Source: Peromyscus leucopus (taxonomy: Eukaryota > Chordata > Mammalia > Rodentia > Cricetidae). Taken from it: DNA of 64,000 nucleotides. The notes below the pieces were generated by a model that saw only the letters and a program-made list of their open reading frames with translations, was not told the DNA's origin and did not search any database. The DNA is taken from NCBI RefSeq assembly GCF_004664715.2, contig NC_051069.1:78700647-78764646 (forward strand). Reading direction: 5' to 3'. The first letter of the stretch is position 1, and each line of letters starts with the position of its first letter. Shown in pieces: positions 1 to 12,077 of this stretch. The translations under genes were made by a program, and so were the position numbers.

Positions 1-1492
1 GTGCATCCTCAGGCCCATTCAATCGTCCCTGGAATCTTTTTCAGCCTGTTGTTGCTGGTCTCTTACTCTGAACTCTCCTCAGCTTCCTGGTCCTAGAGAT
101 CTCCATCAAAAGAACTCAGGCAGGATACACAGTGCAGTGTAGAAAAGATATATAGAGTTCATTATAAAGACACGTGCTCAGAGGATTAGAGCGAACAGTG
201 GCCAGAGGGACCAGTGTGGTGACCTACATGGTTAGGTGGGCTTCACGCTCTTTCTAAAGCTCTCTGGAACAGCTTCCTGCAAAGCATTTTCCTGTCCAAG
301 TGACTGACAGCCCCATTTGGATTAAGTCTTAAGAATGGGACAATGCAGTTATCTTTGTTCGAGAGCAGTCGTACTAGATACTTATCTATTGATGACCACT
401 TAGGCAGTTTAGAGTGTCTTTCCTTGAGCTGGGAACGTAGCTCAGTTGGTAGAGTGCTCACTTTAGCTTTCAAGAGGCACTGAGTTCGATCCCCAGCACC
501 ACATAAAATCAGGTGTGATGGTCAGGACAGCCAAGGCTATGTAGAGAGACCCAGTCTCAAAAAAGCAAAATCAACAACAAAAATCAGATGTGACAGTATA
601 CACCTTTAATCCCAGCACAGGGGAAATGGAGGCAGGAGGATTAGTTCAAGGTCTATACCTCCCTTTCCTCCAGCATGGCAGGGGTGTCAAATGGCCTGAG
701 GAACAATTCCTCTGCCATCCCAGCACTGAGCTGAGAGGAAGTTGTAGAGCACTGTCTCAGGAGTCCCCTGAAGCTGCTGAAGGGAGGAGGGAGGATAATG
801 GCCGCTCACTCCCATCACCAATACCATTAATCCTTCCCCTGCACCCTCCCAAGGTACCAGAAAAGCTGCCATGGTACAGGCAAGGAGTCCCTGCTCAGAG
901 CCACACATCAGAGGCCTGGTCCATCACACCAGGATCTCATCTCTTGTAACCATAGACCCTGGGAATCGCCCACCCTTCCCAGAAGACACTTCCAGGAAGG
1001 TGATCAGAGGACCAGCCAGGGTTTCCTGCTTTGGCCCCTAAACTTAGGTGGCAAGAGGACAGGTCTTGGGGATGCTACACTGAGTGACTGCTGGAACTTG
1101 GGTGTGGGTGGCCCATCCTTCCTAGAGGTGACCGAACGAACATAGAGTAACAGTGGAAAAAAAGTGAACTGGGAGGAGGCTGGGAAGAGCTGGTGAGCTC
1201 CACCGGGCAGACACCAGAGAAGTAAAGAAAGGCATTTTGGGTCACAGAGGGAAGAGATACAAGTAAGACCCCCTTCCCTGCAGCCTGTGGGTGAGGGTCC
1301 AGGCTGTTCCACACTATCCTGCCCTTCAGCCTGGCTTGAAGTCTAGGCAAGCTTGAATGTGCCCCATGATTCTTCATAACTAGAAATCCCTTTGCCTCTA
1401 GCCAGGCAGAGTCTGCATGCAGGGTACTCTGTTCTTAGCAGAAGTTCCTTTCCTTAAGTGAAAAACTTTTGTGGATGCCATTTGTTTCCAAG
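1..1492 (+). other. Rasgrf1: Rasgrf1 intron (3' portion)
   Basis: Non-coding. It holds a B4/ID-type SINE at about 428-560 and a degraded SINE body at about 583-650. The rest shows no open frame with protein-like features. It ends with an ag acceptor at 1491-1492. Confidence 0.8.
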
Positions 1493-1610
1493 TTGTGACC
1501 CACCCTGTGTCCCTTACCTGGGGATGTACCTCACTGACTTGGCCTTCATCGAGGAGGGGACACCCAATTACACAGAGGACGGCCTGGTCAACTTCTCCAA
1601 GATGAGGATG
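1493..1610 (+). CDS. Rasgrf1: Rasgrf1 coding exon (third from last)
   Basis: 118 nt: one nucleotide completing a split codon, then 39 codons reading [16 protein letters not shown]. The acceptor is ag at 1491-1492 and the donor is gtatgt at 1611. It contains the conserved YLGMYLTDL and EEGTPNY segments of the RasGEF catalytic domain. Confidence 0.95.
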
Positions 1611-2348
1611 GTATGTTTCCCTGGGTAGATGGGGGCACAACTCCAGACTGAGCCACCCAGACACTGCCCCAGCACAGCCTGTTCTGCCTGCCCCTGTTCC
1701 AAGTACACCCAGTGGAAGGCCACCAGTAAAAACTGTGACTGACACTAATGACATTAGCCCTGTGTTCCCTTCCTTTCCCACGTGAGCTCAGCACCCTCCC
1801 TACAGGGAAGGATGGGGAAGGTCAAGAGACCAGCTCAAGGCCCTCTACATGTGAAAAGAAGAGCCGGTTCTGAATGCTGGGTCTGACCTCACACTCCACA
1901 CCTTTCCTCACATCCCACCCTTTAATGTCCACAGAAAGGCTTGTTTTGTATAACTAAAGAAAAATCATTCTGCAACACCACCACCTAAGAAAGAAAGTTT
2001 CAAATCTGCTCCAAAAGATCCAGAACATGAAGTTGAGAGGACCCAAGAAGACCCCTCTGAGTAGGCACAGGACATCTGGACATCCACGTCTCTCACTCAT
2101 CCCAAACAGAGAGCTTCTGTTTGCACCCATTTTTTGCAAAATGGGCTTACACATTAATAAAAATCATGCCTTTCAAACACAAATGAGAAGCCCCATCTTG
2201 GTGACAGAGGGAAGCCCTTATGCTTCACATCCTGGCATGCACCCATTAGACACCCACAAGCCTTTCACTCTGACTGGCAGCTGGGGTTTGGTTGTAGTGG
2301 TGTGGGGAAGTCTGTGGCCCTGACTGAGAGAGTTTCCTCAGTCACACA

Positions 2349-2388
<40 letters not shown>

Positions 2389-2970
2389 TAGCACAGTTAT
2401 CCCAACAGGCAGGTGGGTGGTGTAAAGAAAGCCAGTGGAGTTTTTCAAGAGGCAGCGTGACTTCAGGCACAGCTACCGGTGACCCTTTTCATCCACGAGG
2501 CAGCATGAGAGAGCAACTATTCTAAAACTCCCCTGCCTTCCCGCAGATCTCCCATATTATCCGAGAGATTCGCCAGTTTCAACAGACTGCCTACAAAATC
2601 GAACACCAAGCAAAGGTAAGAGGACACCACGTGGGGTCTCTCCTCTCCATCACAGTGCTGCGTCTGCACAGACTTCTGCCCTTTCCTGAAGCATCTTTCT
2701 GCACCCCTTCCTGGATCCTCATGGTCCAGCATAAAATGCCATGTCCTTAAGGAAACCACCCCTATTACTGTTCCCTGGCTGCTCCTTACTTGTGATTCTT
2801 GCCTGATTTGACATCCCACAGGTGGCTTAAAACAATGTCTGCTCTCCCACAGGGCTAGAGAGGCAGCTCCAAACATCTCCTTTGCTTGGTTGGTCAGTTG
2901 TAGTTTTGCTTGGTTTTTGGTTTATAGGGTGCGTGTGCGTGTGTGTGCGCGTGTGCGTGTGCGTGTGCGT

Positions 2971-3025
<55 letters not shown>

Positions 3026-4409
3026 CACATGCACATGTACCACAGAGCCTGAGGAAATAAGAGGACAACTTACAGAAGTCCGTTTTCTCCTTCTACCACA
3101 TAAATTTCAGGGATTGAATTTTAGATCTCCAGGCTTGACAGCAAGTGCTCGCCATCTTGCTGGCCCTTGATTGGTGTTTTTTCAAAGCCTCACGTAGCCC
3201 ATGCTGGCCCCGGATTCAATATGTAGCCAAAGACGACCTTGAACTTGGCATCTTCCAGCCTCCATTTCCCAAGGGCTAGGAATCCAGGTGTGCACCACCA
3301 GGCTCCTTTTCTGTGGTGCTGAAGATCAAAGCAGGACTTTGCAGATGGTGGTCAGGAAACTGAGATCTATCCCCATCCCCAAACACTTCCATTTTTTGAA
3401 AAGTACTATGCTGCAAAGACACAGAAGTCACAGGTTTTCCTCCCAAAGACCAGAGTATCCTTCTCAAGTCTGTATTGGTGCCAGTTCATAAACACAGCAC
3501 ATTCTTCTTCTACTATAATGTCACCCGCTACCCATTGCTCAGTCCATCCTGTTTTCCTTATGTGTCTGAAGTCACTCCTTCCTGAGACAAAGTGGCCTTT
3601 TTCTTGCTTAAAGCTGCAGAGAAATCCATTCCTCTCACTAATCCTGTACATGATGGACATCTAGCTCATTTTAGTCTTTCTCTGCTACAAACCAAGCCCA
3701 AAGAAATAATTTGTTAGAGTTGGGAATATGAGTCAGTTGGTAGTGTACTTGCCTAGGATGCATGATGCCCTGGGTTTGATCCCCAGCATAAAAGCAGGCA
3801 TGGTGGCCTGGGCCTGTAACCCCAGCCCTTGAGAGGTGAAAGCATCAGAAGTTCCAGGTCATTTCATTCTTAGCTACATAGCAAATTTGAGGCCAGTCTG
3901 GATAACTTGAAACCTTGTCTCAAAAAAAAAAAAAATGTTGCTGGGTATGGTGGCATACACCTTTAACCCCAGCACTCAGGATGCAGAGGCAGGTGGATCT
4001 CTGTGAGTTCAAGGCCAACCTGGTCTATATAGTGAGTTCCAGAGCTACATAAAAGAGAGACTCCGTCTCAAAAAACAGCAAAAGTTAATTCTGTGCCATG
4101 TTCTGCTCTACCATGTAGAGAAGATCTGTGGATAACTAACTGGGTCACTGGTATGTTGCTCTTTGTTCATCCAATGGACACATATTGATTGAGTGAGTAC
4201 TGTGCTCTCAGCACTATCTCAGGCCACAAGGCACAGTATACAAAATAGGTAAGCACTTGGTCCTCAGGAGCTGGCACTCTGGCGGGAAATAAACAAAGCA
4301 GTAAAAACCACAGCATGACAGTAGCACTTGGTGGGAGAAGGCTTGCTTGGCATAACTGAGGCTCTGGAGTTCAGTTTCCACCTGCCGGAGCAAAAAGAAA
4401 AACTAAATG

Positions 4410-4451
<42 letters not shown>

Positions 4452-6302
4452 CATTACTCTAGATTAAAGGAGAGATTAAAATACATGGCATATAAATTCA
4501 GTGTGTGAATGTTGATTTAGACCCCGGGTTTATAAATACCATGAGGGCTGGCAAGGTGGCTAAGCAAGCCTAACAACCCAGTTTGATCCCCAGAACCCAC
4601 AAAGAGAAAACTAAGTTCCCAAAGTTGTCCTCTGATTTCCACATACACACCATGGCACATGAATGCCCGCCCTCCCCCACCCCACCCCCACAAAACACAT
4701 ATACACACATAATAATAATATAAAAGTACAAATCCTGGCTGGCCAGAAGCTCAATATGTAGACCAGCCTGGTCTTGAACTCACAGAGACTGGCCTGCCTC
4801 CGACTCCCACCATATCTAACACTTTTTTTAAAAGTACCTCATGAAGGCTAGGATTACCTTTGTACATGCTAGGCAAGCACTCTACCAACTGAGTTTTATC
4901 CCTAGTCATATATCATTTAGCCTATAAAAAAATAATATTTTTTTGAGACAGGGCTTCTCTGTGTTACAGTCCTGGCTGACTATCCTGGAACTTGCTTTAT
5001 AGACCAGGCTGGCCTCAAACTTACAGAGATCCACCTGCCTCTGCCTCCCAAGTGCTGGGATTAAAGGAGTGGACCACCACCACCTACCTTAATAAGAAAT
5101 AATATTAAGGGCTGAGGAGATAGCCTAGTGCAGTGGTTCTCAACCTGTAGGTCATGACCCCTTTGGGGGAATCGAACAACCCTTTCAGAGAGAAAGAGAA
5201 CTATTAAGGCATAGGCTATCCATTTAAATTTAGCAGCATCTGGAGGAGCTTTGTTAGTGGGTCACACACTGTATTTAGAAAGCACTGTGGTGATAACATG
5301 GCACCCTAGAAAGTCCCAGAAGCTACCAACAAATTCCGAGGGCTCTTTTCTGTCTCCTGCCACTTTAACCTTCTCTCAAGCTCTGGGGTTCAGTACATAG
5401 AAATACCACTGCCCCTCGAACTTCCTGAGTGTCTCAGCAGGGATGGATTCGTCACCAATCTCCAGCTCAAGGAAATCAGGGAAACTGAACTTGGTGCCCA
5501 CATGGAAAGCACTGGTCAGTCTGCTTTGGGAGCTGAGTGCATTTATATAGTCTAGAAAGAACCCTTTCCATGGAGCTACGGGCTAGGACTAAAAGTCTAG
5601 TTCATTTCATACGGTCATAGGTCACCCTGTCTTTATCTGTAGGTGAAGCCAGATGCTGACATCTGAGGTCATCTTCCTAGAGATACAGAGTATGAGCTGT
5701 CAATCAGCATAGCAATAATTTCATCTGTCAATCAGCATCCATTTGCTTCTGACCTTCATGGTGACAGAGACAGTTCCCCAAGACAAAAGCAACAGGCTTG
5801 GTCTCCCCTAAGCAGCTACCACTAGACTTTCAAGCACAGAATATGGGTGTCGTTTCATTTCCTTCTTTTTCTTGGTTTCTGTGCAGGGAGAAAGGCACAC
5901 TTAGTTCCAAATTGACAAATTCATGAACCTTGGATCCAGGGGATGCTTGTAAGGTCAGAGCTCTGATCTCTCATTGAATGCGCAGGAACTCAGAAAAAGA
6001 CTTAGAATCAAGAGTACAGTGGACAGTCAGGAGGAAATACAACTAAATTTCCCAGGGTGACCATTCTCAGTTTTTCATACTAACATTTTACATCAGACTC
6101 TGCCATGGGAAACCTACACCGGCCCTTCCCGAGAGAGCACTGCTGTGTGTAAACATACACACCTGACATGGCTGGAGAGCGCTTCACACTGAAACACTGC
6201 AGGAATTGTGAACACCCACCTGCCACTTAGATTGAACAATCGGCCTTTTCAGGGAGTTGTTTATTTTGTTTAAGTCCAAAATATTTCCTTAAAAGACCAA
6301 CT

Positions 6303-6362
<60 letters not shown>

Positions 6363-7133
6363 GGAGGAGGAGGAGGAGGAAGAAGGGAGGGAGGAGGAAG
6401 GAAGGAAGGAAGGAAGGAAGGAAGGAAGGAAGGAAGGAAGGAAGGAAGGAAGGAAGGAAGGAAGGAAAAAGCAGTCAAGAGTAATGTTTACCACGTGTGG
6501 TTTATTACCATTAAGATGTTTATTAAGAGAATATAGGAACTGTGGATATAACTCAGTAATTCTAACTCCAGCAAAACACACACACACACACACACACACA
6601 GACACACACACACACACACACACTAAATCTTAAAACGTAATTTAAATAGAAAAGTTATATTAAGACAAACACAGCCAGATATGATGGTGCTAGCACTTGG
6701 GAAGCTGAGGCAAGGGAGCCTGAGTTTGAGGCTAGAGTTAGCATTGTCACCTAGCAAGTCCCTTGGAATGGTGGAGGTGGCCGAGACCCTCTGCCTCATA
6801 CATGCGTGTCCTGAACCTACAAAAGTGTTTGGTTCTGCCAGGCATGGTGCTGTTCAGACTTAAAACAGAAGGATGGTCCCAAGTTCAAGACTAACCTGGG
6901 CTACATAGTGAATTCCAGGCCAGCCTTGGTCTATAGAGTAAGACCCTATCTCAAATACCCAAGACAAAAGAAAAACTTTTGCAAGAGACCCAGTGTCCAG
7001 GGACGTCCCACCATTCTATTGCTCCTTTCTCTCATTTCAGGTGACTCAGTACTTACTGGATCGATCTTTTGTAATGGACGAAGAAAGTCTCTATGAGTCT
7101 TCTCTGCGCATAGAACCGAAACTCCCCACCTGA
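1493..7133 (+). CDS. Rasgrf1: Rasgrf1 3' coding end (last three coding exons, gene partial)
   Basis: RasGRF1 is a calcium/calmodulin-responsive guanine-nucleotide exchange factor that loads GTP on Ras and, through its DH domain, Rac; it acts at neuronal membranes and synapses. Only its C-terminus is in the window. Three exons with GT/AG sites join in frame to give 92 residues, starting [20 protein letters not shown] and ending [12 protein letters not shown] before TGA. This is the distal part of the catalytic CDC25/RasGEF domain and the short tail. Identity comes from recognising the family sequence. Upstream exons (PH, IQ, DH, REM domains) lie outside the window. The gene runs toward Ctsh on the same strand, matching mouse chromosome 9 order. 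RASGRF2 is a paralogue with a similar C-terminus, but the tail and the Ctsh neighbour favour RASGRF1. Confidence 0.95.
1611..2546 (+). other. Rasgrf1: Rasgrf1 intron
   Basis: Contains a (CA)n array at 2352-2388. Otherwise it is non-repetitive sequence with no exon signal seen. Confidence 0.8.
2547..2615 (+). CDS. Rasgrf1: Rasgrf1 coding exon (second from last)
   Basis: 69 nt, phase 0 at both ends, 23 residues beginning [17 protein letters not shown]. It is preceded by ccgcag and followed by gtaaga. It encodes the penultimate helix of the RasGEF domain. Confidence 0.95.
2616..7040 (+). other. Rasgrf1: Rasgrf1 last intron
   Basis: A 4.4-kb intron loaded with repeats: a GT/GC-interrupted microsatellite (2931-3024), a B4-like SINE (about 3717-3925), B1 copies (3940-4080 + and 4930-5085 -), a hAT-like fragment (about 5129-5240), GA/GGA/GGAA tracts (6308-6466) and CA arrays. 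No extra exon recognised. Confidence 0.8.
5129..5240. mobile_element. URR1/hAT-like terminal fragment
   Basis: Starts with cagtggttctcaacctgtag and gacccctttgggg, the terminal inverted repeat and subterminal sequence of URR1-type elements. The other end was not recognised, so it is a remnant. Confidence 0.6.
7041..7133 (+). CDS. Rasgrf1: Rasgrf1 terminal coding exon with stop
   Basis: 30 codons ([17 protein letters not shown]) plus TGA at 7131-7133. The acceptor is ctcatttcag, ending at 7040. The acidic [10 protein letters not shown] stretch and the IEPKLPT end are typical of RasGRF1 C-termini. Confidence 0.95.
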   Translation: MTQYLLDRSFVMDEESLYESSLRIEPKLPT

Positions 7134-7184
7134 AGCTCACCCACCCTGCCCCAGCCGCTCCCGTGGACACCCGCTATATGATAT

Positions 7185-7192
7185 TGTACATA
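7185..7192 (+). promoter_or_regulatory. Candidate Pumilio-binding element in Rasgrf1 3' UTR
   Basis: An exact match to TGTANATA, 52 nt after the stop codon. Pumilio proteins bind this motif in mRNAs and usually repress them. An 8-mer match can occur by chance. Confidence 0.35.
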
Positions 7193-8329
7193 ATCGTTTG
7201 GTTCCTCCGGATTTCTTCTTCAGTATGTGCTTCTCCAAGAATACAAATCTGTTCTTGTTCTTAGATTCCTGTAGAACCGGAATATGAATTTCTGCACTGT
7301 CTCAGACTCTGCCCCACCCCCTGCGGAGCCTGTTCCTTCAAACAGCTGTACTCCCTGTCAGCTCTCCCAGGCCCTCACTCCAATCAGAAGGGGAGACAGA
7401 GCCCACGTGACACAAGTCTCAAACTCCAACCCTGCTTCGTCCCTCCCAGCCCAGGCCCCTGGGTTAGCTCAGGCCACTCAGGCATCCTCCCCAGCATGTT
7501 CCATGTAGTTGTTATAACTGGGTGGGGGGAGGGGGAGGAGGGAGGGGGAAGTCATACCTGCAAGTCCAGTCCTTGACACCTCTTCCTGCTGATGGTGATG
7601 CCAATTTCCAAAGCAGCTTCTTCAGCCAGTACCGCAGGTCTCAACAGTCCCCATTTGTGGAATCCCAGTAAATTTGGCTGGAAGGGAGTCCTCTCAGCTG
7701 AGAACCACGCCCCTTGCACCAAACGCCACCACTTCCGGCACCATGCTGCCCTCTGCTCTAGGATTAACACCAGATAGCATGAAAAGCAGACTCAGTAGAA
7801 GTGGACAGGGCCCTGGAACTTCTCTAGGAAAATGGAATCACTACACCAAGTCGTGGTGACTCTGGCCGACCTCTGCCCAGCCTCCAATGGAAGTCAGGAA
7901 CACACACACAAAAAAAAACATCACTTCTCCTCTTTCAGCTGCCTGACAGTCACTACAAGCTTATGTTGAGATGCCCTGAGTCTGTATACTTTGTGGTAAT
8001 TAGTCCCATGACATAGAATTAGGAAATCAATAACCGAGTGTTTTTATTGCATATACTGTAGTCCTGTCTAAATGCCTTCTAGCAGGAATATAGTGAGGTA
8101 GTGCTTATTCTGTGAATATTACCATAATTTTTTTTACATTGTACAGTAGAGAGAACACTCAGACGTGGCAGGCATGCTCCACTACAGCAGACAGACAACT
8201 TTTGCTGTAAGCAATACCTAGCGGTATGAGGATTCTATTTCAAGCCCTAAAATATTTCCACTCACAGCTTGTTTGGGAAAAAAATTTTCCATTTTTGTAA
8301 AAATATATGTTTCCTGATTACCTCTTGCT

Positions 8330-8335
8330 AATAAA
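8330..8335 (+). terminator. Poly(A) signal AATAAA for Rasgrf1
   Basis: A canonical hexamer at the end of an AT-rich stretch, followed by a TG-rich downstream element (tgagttttgatgggttt). It is the first AATAAA downstream of the Rasgrf1 stop. Confidence 0.65.
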
Positions 8336-9049
8336 TCTATTCTATCTCAGGGTGAACCGTGAGTTTTGATGGGTTTCATTTGTCCCCACAAGAAATACTG
8401 GATGAGAGTTGTTCCTTACCAATCCCTGGGCTGGCATCAGAGCTGTCCAGTGACAGTGACATCATCCTTGCTTTGATCTGATGAGGTTGACTGCCTCCAT
8501 CACCCATGGTACCCAAAAACCATCCCTCAGAAACTGAATGACTTGAAACCATTTGCCTTGCTTCCCCCAGTTCTGTGGGTTTACTGGGCCCCACTAGCAG
8601 CTCTTGCTTGGGGACTCTCATGAGACTACAATCAACTGCACAGGCGCAAGGGCTGCCGTCCCATGAAGGTGGCCCCTGCCCACATACCCAAGACGGTGGT
8701 CTGACACAGCTAGCAGTTGACGTTTCCCAGGCACTGCTCTAGGGCCGTCAACAGGATCATTCACAGTAGCATCTTTGTGTGACTTGGGTGTCTTGCTATG
8801 TCCAAGAGTGACTGCTCCAAGTCTCAGGAAGATATTCACGGGAGCTTCTCCAAACCAGCCTCCGAAGCGGCAGAATGGCATACAACATTCTACGTGCTCA
8901 GCACAAGGAGAGAGGGTTTCTGTTCTCAATGAAAAAAGGAAAGGAAGAAATGTCTAGCCATCTTTCACTGACTAGAGAATCACACTGTGAGAGCCACACT
9001 GCCAGACACAGGTGCAGAAAGTACGATGCCAAGGAGAATGACCAGTGGG

Positions 9050-9312
9050 CTGAGGTGGAAGTGAGGAGGGTAATAGAGCTCCACAGGAGTGAAGACACCA
9101 GTGTTGAGAGATGATCTACCAGGAAGATAGGGTGGGGCGTCTCTCCCTTCTTCCTGACTGTGGATGCAATGAAACCAGCTGCCTCCTACTCCTGCCACCA
9201 TGTCTGCCCCCCCCCATGATGGGCTATGTCCCTTGACCCGTGAGCCAAATAAACCATTCCTCTCTTAAAGTGCTTTCTGTGAGGGATGTAGTCACAGTAC
9301 CAAGAAAAGTCA
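9050..9312 (+). mobile_element. L1 3' end-like fragment
   Basis: The block ending with gtgagccaaataaaccattc and a following CTTTCTGTGAGGGATGTAGTCACAG-like stretch resembles a recurrent rodent repeat seen at L1 3' ends. The family name is not certain. Confidence 0.45.
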
Positions 9313-9417
9313 CCAATGCAAGCACTTGCTGGCTAGATGAGACCAGCAAAGTCACTCAACCTCTCAGAGACTCAGTTTTTTTTTTAACCCGAAAAACTGA
9401 GCTTGAAAATAATATCT

Positions 9418-9635
9418 CTGGCTAGAGAGATGGCTCCATAGTTAAGAAAACTGGCTGCCCTTCAGAAAAACCAGATTCCAGTCCTAGCACCCACATGGTG
9501 GATCACCATGGTCTGCAACTCCAGTTCCAGGGCAACACCCTCTTCTGGTCTCCATGGACACTAGGCATACACATGGTACACAGACATCCATACAACACAG
9601 ACATATATCAAAACACCCATTCATGTGAATTTTTT
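9418..9635 (+). mobile_element. B2-type SINE
   Basis: Starts ctggctagagagatggctcc and carries a tRNA-derived A/B-box region and the CACCCACATGGTGG segment typical of B2. Diverged. Confidence 0.7.
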
Positions 9636-9865
9636 AAAAAGGAAAATGATATTTCATCACAAAGTAGTATTAACTGAGCCCACACAAGCCAACCACCACT
9701 CATTGAAAACCCCAAATCCAAAATGCTCTCAAAACTAAAACCCCTTGATTTGCAACATGGTACCACAAGTGGAAATTTTTCATAGTTGACTTCATGAGGC
9801 AGATCACAGTCAAAAACAAGCACATCAAGAACAGTCCATCAGGAAAAAGAGAAAAATAGTGCATC

Positions 9866-10050
9866 GGGGTGGGAGAGGCAGATCGGCAGTCAGGAGCACC
9901 TACTGCTCTTCCAGAGGACCTGGGTTCAGTTCCCAGCACTCCCATGGCAGCTCACAACCTTCTAAAACTCCAGTTCCAGGGGACCTGACAATTGATGCAC
10001 AGACTTAAATGCAGACAAAACACCCATACATTAAAATAATTTTTTAAATA
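9866..10050 (+). mobile_element. B2/B3-type SINE
   Basis: Contains the diagnostic ctcttccagaggacctgggt and cccatggcagctcacaacc segments. The 5' end is degraded. Confidence 0.7.
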
Positions 10051-10142
10051 GTGTATCAAATTACCTTCAGGCTGTGTGTATGAGGTGCATAGGAAATATG
10101 TACAAATTTCACTTTTAAACTTAGGTTCCGTGTCCCCAGATA

Positions 10143-10143
<1 letters not shown>

Positions 10144-10226
<83 letters not shown>
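10144..10226. repeat. Compound microsatellite (CA)n(TA)n
   Basis: About 44 bp of alternating CA run directly into about 39 bp of alternating TA, an uninterrupted alternating purine-pyrimidine tract of about 83 bp. Confidence 0.98.
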
Positions 10227-10229
<3 letters not shown>

Positions 10230-10431
10230 AAGCTTTTAAAATAAAAAAATCTTAACCATAAAACACTTCTGGTCACAAGTACTTCAGATGAATACTCAGC
10301 CTTAAAATACTTAACACAGAATAAACAGATATGGCAGTTCTTGCTTTTAATCCCAATAGGAAGCTGAAGCAGGAAGGTTGAGTACTCAGATCCAGTGTGC
10401 ATAAGATAGTATCTTAAAAAAAATAAAAATA

Positions 10432-10630
10432 AGGGGGCCGGAGAGATGGCTCAGTGGTTAAGAGCACTGGCTGCTCTTCCAGAGGTCCTGAGTTCAATTC
10501 CCAGCAACCACATGGTGGCTCACAACCATCTATAATGGGATCTGATCCCTCTTCTGTCAGCAGGTGTACATGCAACTTACATAAAAATACATGAATAAAC
10601 AAATCTTTAAAAATAAATAAATAAATAAAA
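10432..10630 (+). mobile_element. B2 SINE, near full length
   Basis: Starts gggccggagagatggctcag, has the tRNA-like half with intact A and B boxes, the cacatggtggctcacaacca core, and ends in an (AATA)n-type tail. Confidence 0.9.
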
Positions 10631-11375
10631 ATAAACCAGGCAACCAAGATGGCTCCATCAGCTAACTGCTTGTCATGAAAGCATGCAGCCTTAGCTTGCT
10701 CTCCTAGAATCTATGTACAAATACTAAGCCTGGTGACATGTGTCTATAATGCCAGTCTGAAGAGCTGGAGACAAGAAGATCCCCGGGGCTTAGTGACCAG
10801 CTCGTGTAGTCAAGTCCTTGGAGCCCCAGGCAAGTGAGAGAACCTGCCTCAAAAAAACAATGTGGTCCGGAGCCCAGGAATGACACCTGGGGTTGACCTC
10901 TGACTTCCACACACATGCGTTCACCGACTAACATATGAACACACACAAGTTGGCTGCTCATCTCAAAGCTGTTTGTCTTATAAAGGGGGGAGGGTAAGAC
11001 AATAGAAAAATAACTGCTTGCTTAGCATCGGGTAACTTGTGTTATGTGGATTAAGACAGAGACGTGAGGATGATCTGGCTGTCACCCGCCGATAGCCAGG
11101 GTTGATGCAGCTGATCTGACTGGCTAAGCAGGTGTCCCCTTCCTCCCCCATCACTCCATGTGCATGCCACCTGAAGCTGCATGCATCCCCAAATAGAAAA
11201 GAACTCAGAAAATGAGTAGCTCCTCTCTCTGTCCAGAACCTCCAAGCAAGCTCTCAGGACGGAAGGAACTACATTCTACTGTGACCAATCCCTTTGAAAA
11301 TTTGGCCATTGTCTCTCCTTTTCTGATTATGTTTTTGTTTTGGATTTTCTGTGGGGTTTCTTGTGTGTTTATTTT

Positions 11376-11436
11376 GGTTTTGTTTGTTTGTTTGTTTGTT
11401 TGGTTGGTTGGTTGGTTGGTTGGTTGGTTGGTTGGT
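11376..11436 (+). repeat. (GTTT)n(GGTT)n tandem repeat
   Basis: Several GTTT units followed by about nine GGTT units. It lies where the poly-T side of the adjacent antisense B1 would be, so it probably grew from that SINE's tail. Confidence 0.95.
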
Positions 11437-11578
11437 TTTGAGACAGGGTCTCATTGTGTAGCCCTGGCTGGCCTGGAACTCACTACATAGACCAGGCTGA
11501 CCTTGAACTCATTCACAGAGATCGGCCTGCCTCAGCCTCCCCAGGGCGAAATTAAAGACGTATGCCACCGCATTCCGA
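11437..11578 (-). mobile_element. B1 SINE (antisense)
   Basis: Reads ttgagacagggtctcattgt..ctggcctggaactcactaca..gccaccgcattccgac, the reverse complement of B1. Confidence 0.85.
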
Positions 11579-11650
11579 CTTTGGTTTTAAAGGACAAATA
11601 AAGAGCTTAGTTTAGGGTTGGTGATGTGAAACTTGAATGTGAGTGAGTCT

Positions 11651-12077
11651 TGTTGATGTAATCAACAGTCCTATTAAATAAGAAACACAGAAACAATGTA
11701 AAAGAGGAAACCGAGAGGTCAGAGCTCAGAGCTAAAATCTCACCCTTCCGCCTGCGGTGTCCCAGCTTCCCGAAAGAGAGCTATATCCTGTCTGTTCGTG
11801 TTTTTTTTTTATAGTATGTTGTTCTGCCTTCTCATTGGTTGTAAACCCAAACACATGACTGCCTCGTCACTGTCTGAATGTACAGCCCCTTAGGTCTTAA
11901 AGGCATATGTCTCCAATGCTGGCTGTATCCCTGAACACGCAGAGATCTGTGGGATTAAAGGCATGTGCCACCACCACCACACTCTGTCTATGGCTCTAAT
12001 AGCTCTGACCCCCGGGCAACTTTATTTATTAACATACAATCAAAATCACATTTCAGTACAATTAGAATACCACCACA
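11651..12077 (-). mobile_element. Solo LTR, family A copy 1
   Basis: A 427-bp element with TG..CA ends on this strand, flanked by perfect 6-bp direct repeats GAGTCT (11645-11650 and 12078-12083). Read on the minus strand it starts TGTGGTGGTATTCTAATTG and has a TATAAAAA box about two-thirds along. It is homologous to the element at 58787-59220. No internal viral genes are next to it, so it is a recombined solo LTR. A six-base duplication is usual for class II (ERVK-like) elements. The family is not named here. Confidence 0.85.

Larger units (their letters stand above)
7134..8355 (+). other. Rasgrf1: Rasgrf1 3' UTR
   Basis: Runs from the stop codon to a canonical AATAAA at 8330-8335, so about 1.2 kb long. 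It includes a Pumilio-type TGTACATA at 7185-7192, a G-rich run at 7520-7548 that could form an RNA quadruplex, and an AU-rich distal third. The cleavage point is inferred; no transcript evidence is available. Confidence 0.7.

Noticed and set aside
428..505. tRNA-like sequence with A and B boxes
   Set aside because: No cloverleaf with a full acceptor stem; it is the tRNA-derived half of a B4/ID SINE. Other tRNA-like hits in the window are SINEs too.
6227..6633. Open frames over GA/GGAA and CA arrays (poly-FLPS, poly-RE, poly-HT)
   Set aside because: Microsatellite translation; no start context, splice signals or non-repeat domain.
1..8355. Rasgrf1 imprinting control region
   Set aside because: In mouse the methylated region and its tandem repeats lie upstream of the Rasgrf1 promoter. 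Only the 3' end of the gene is present here, and no such tandem array was seen.
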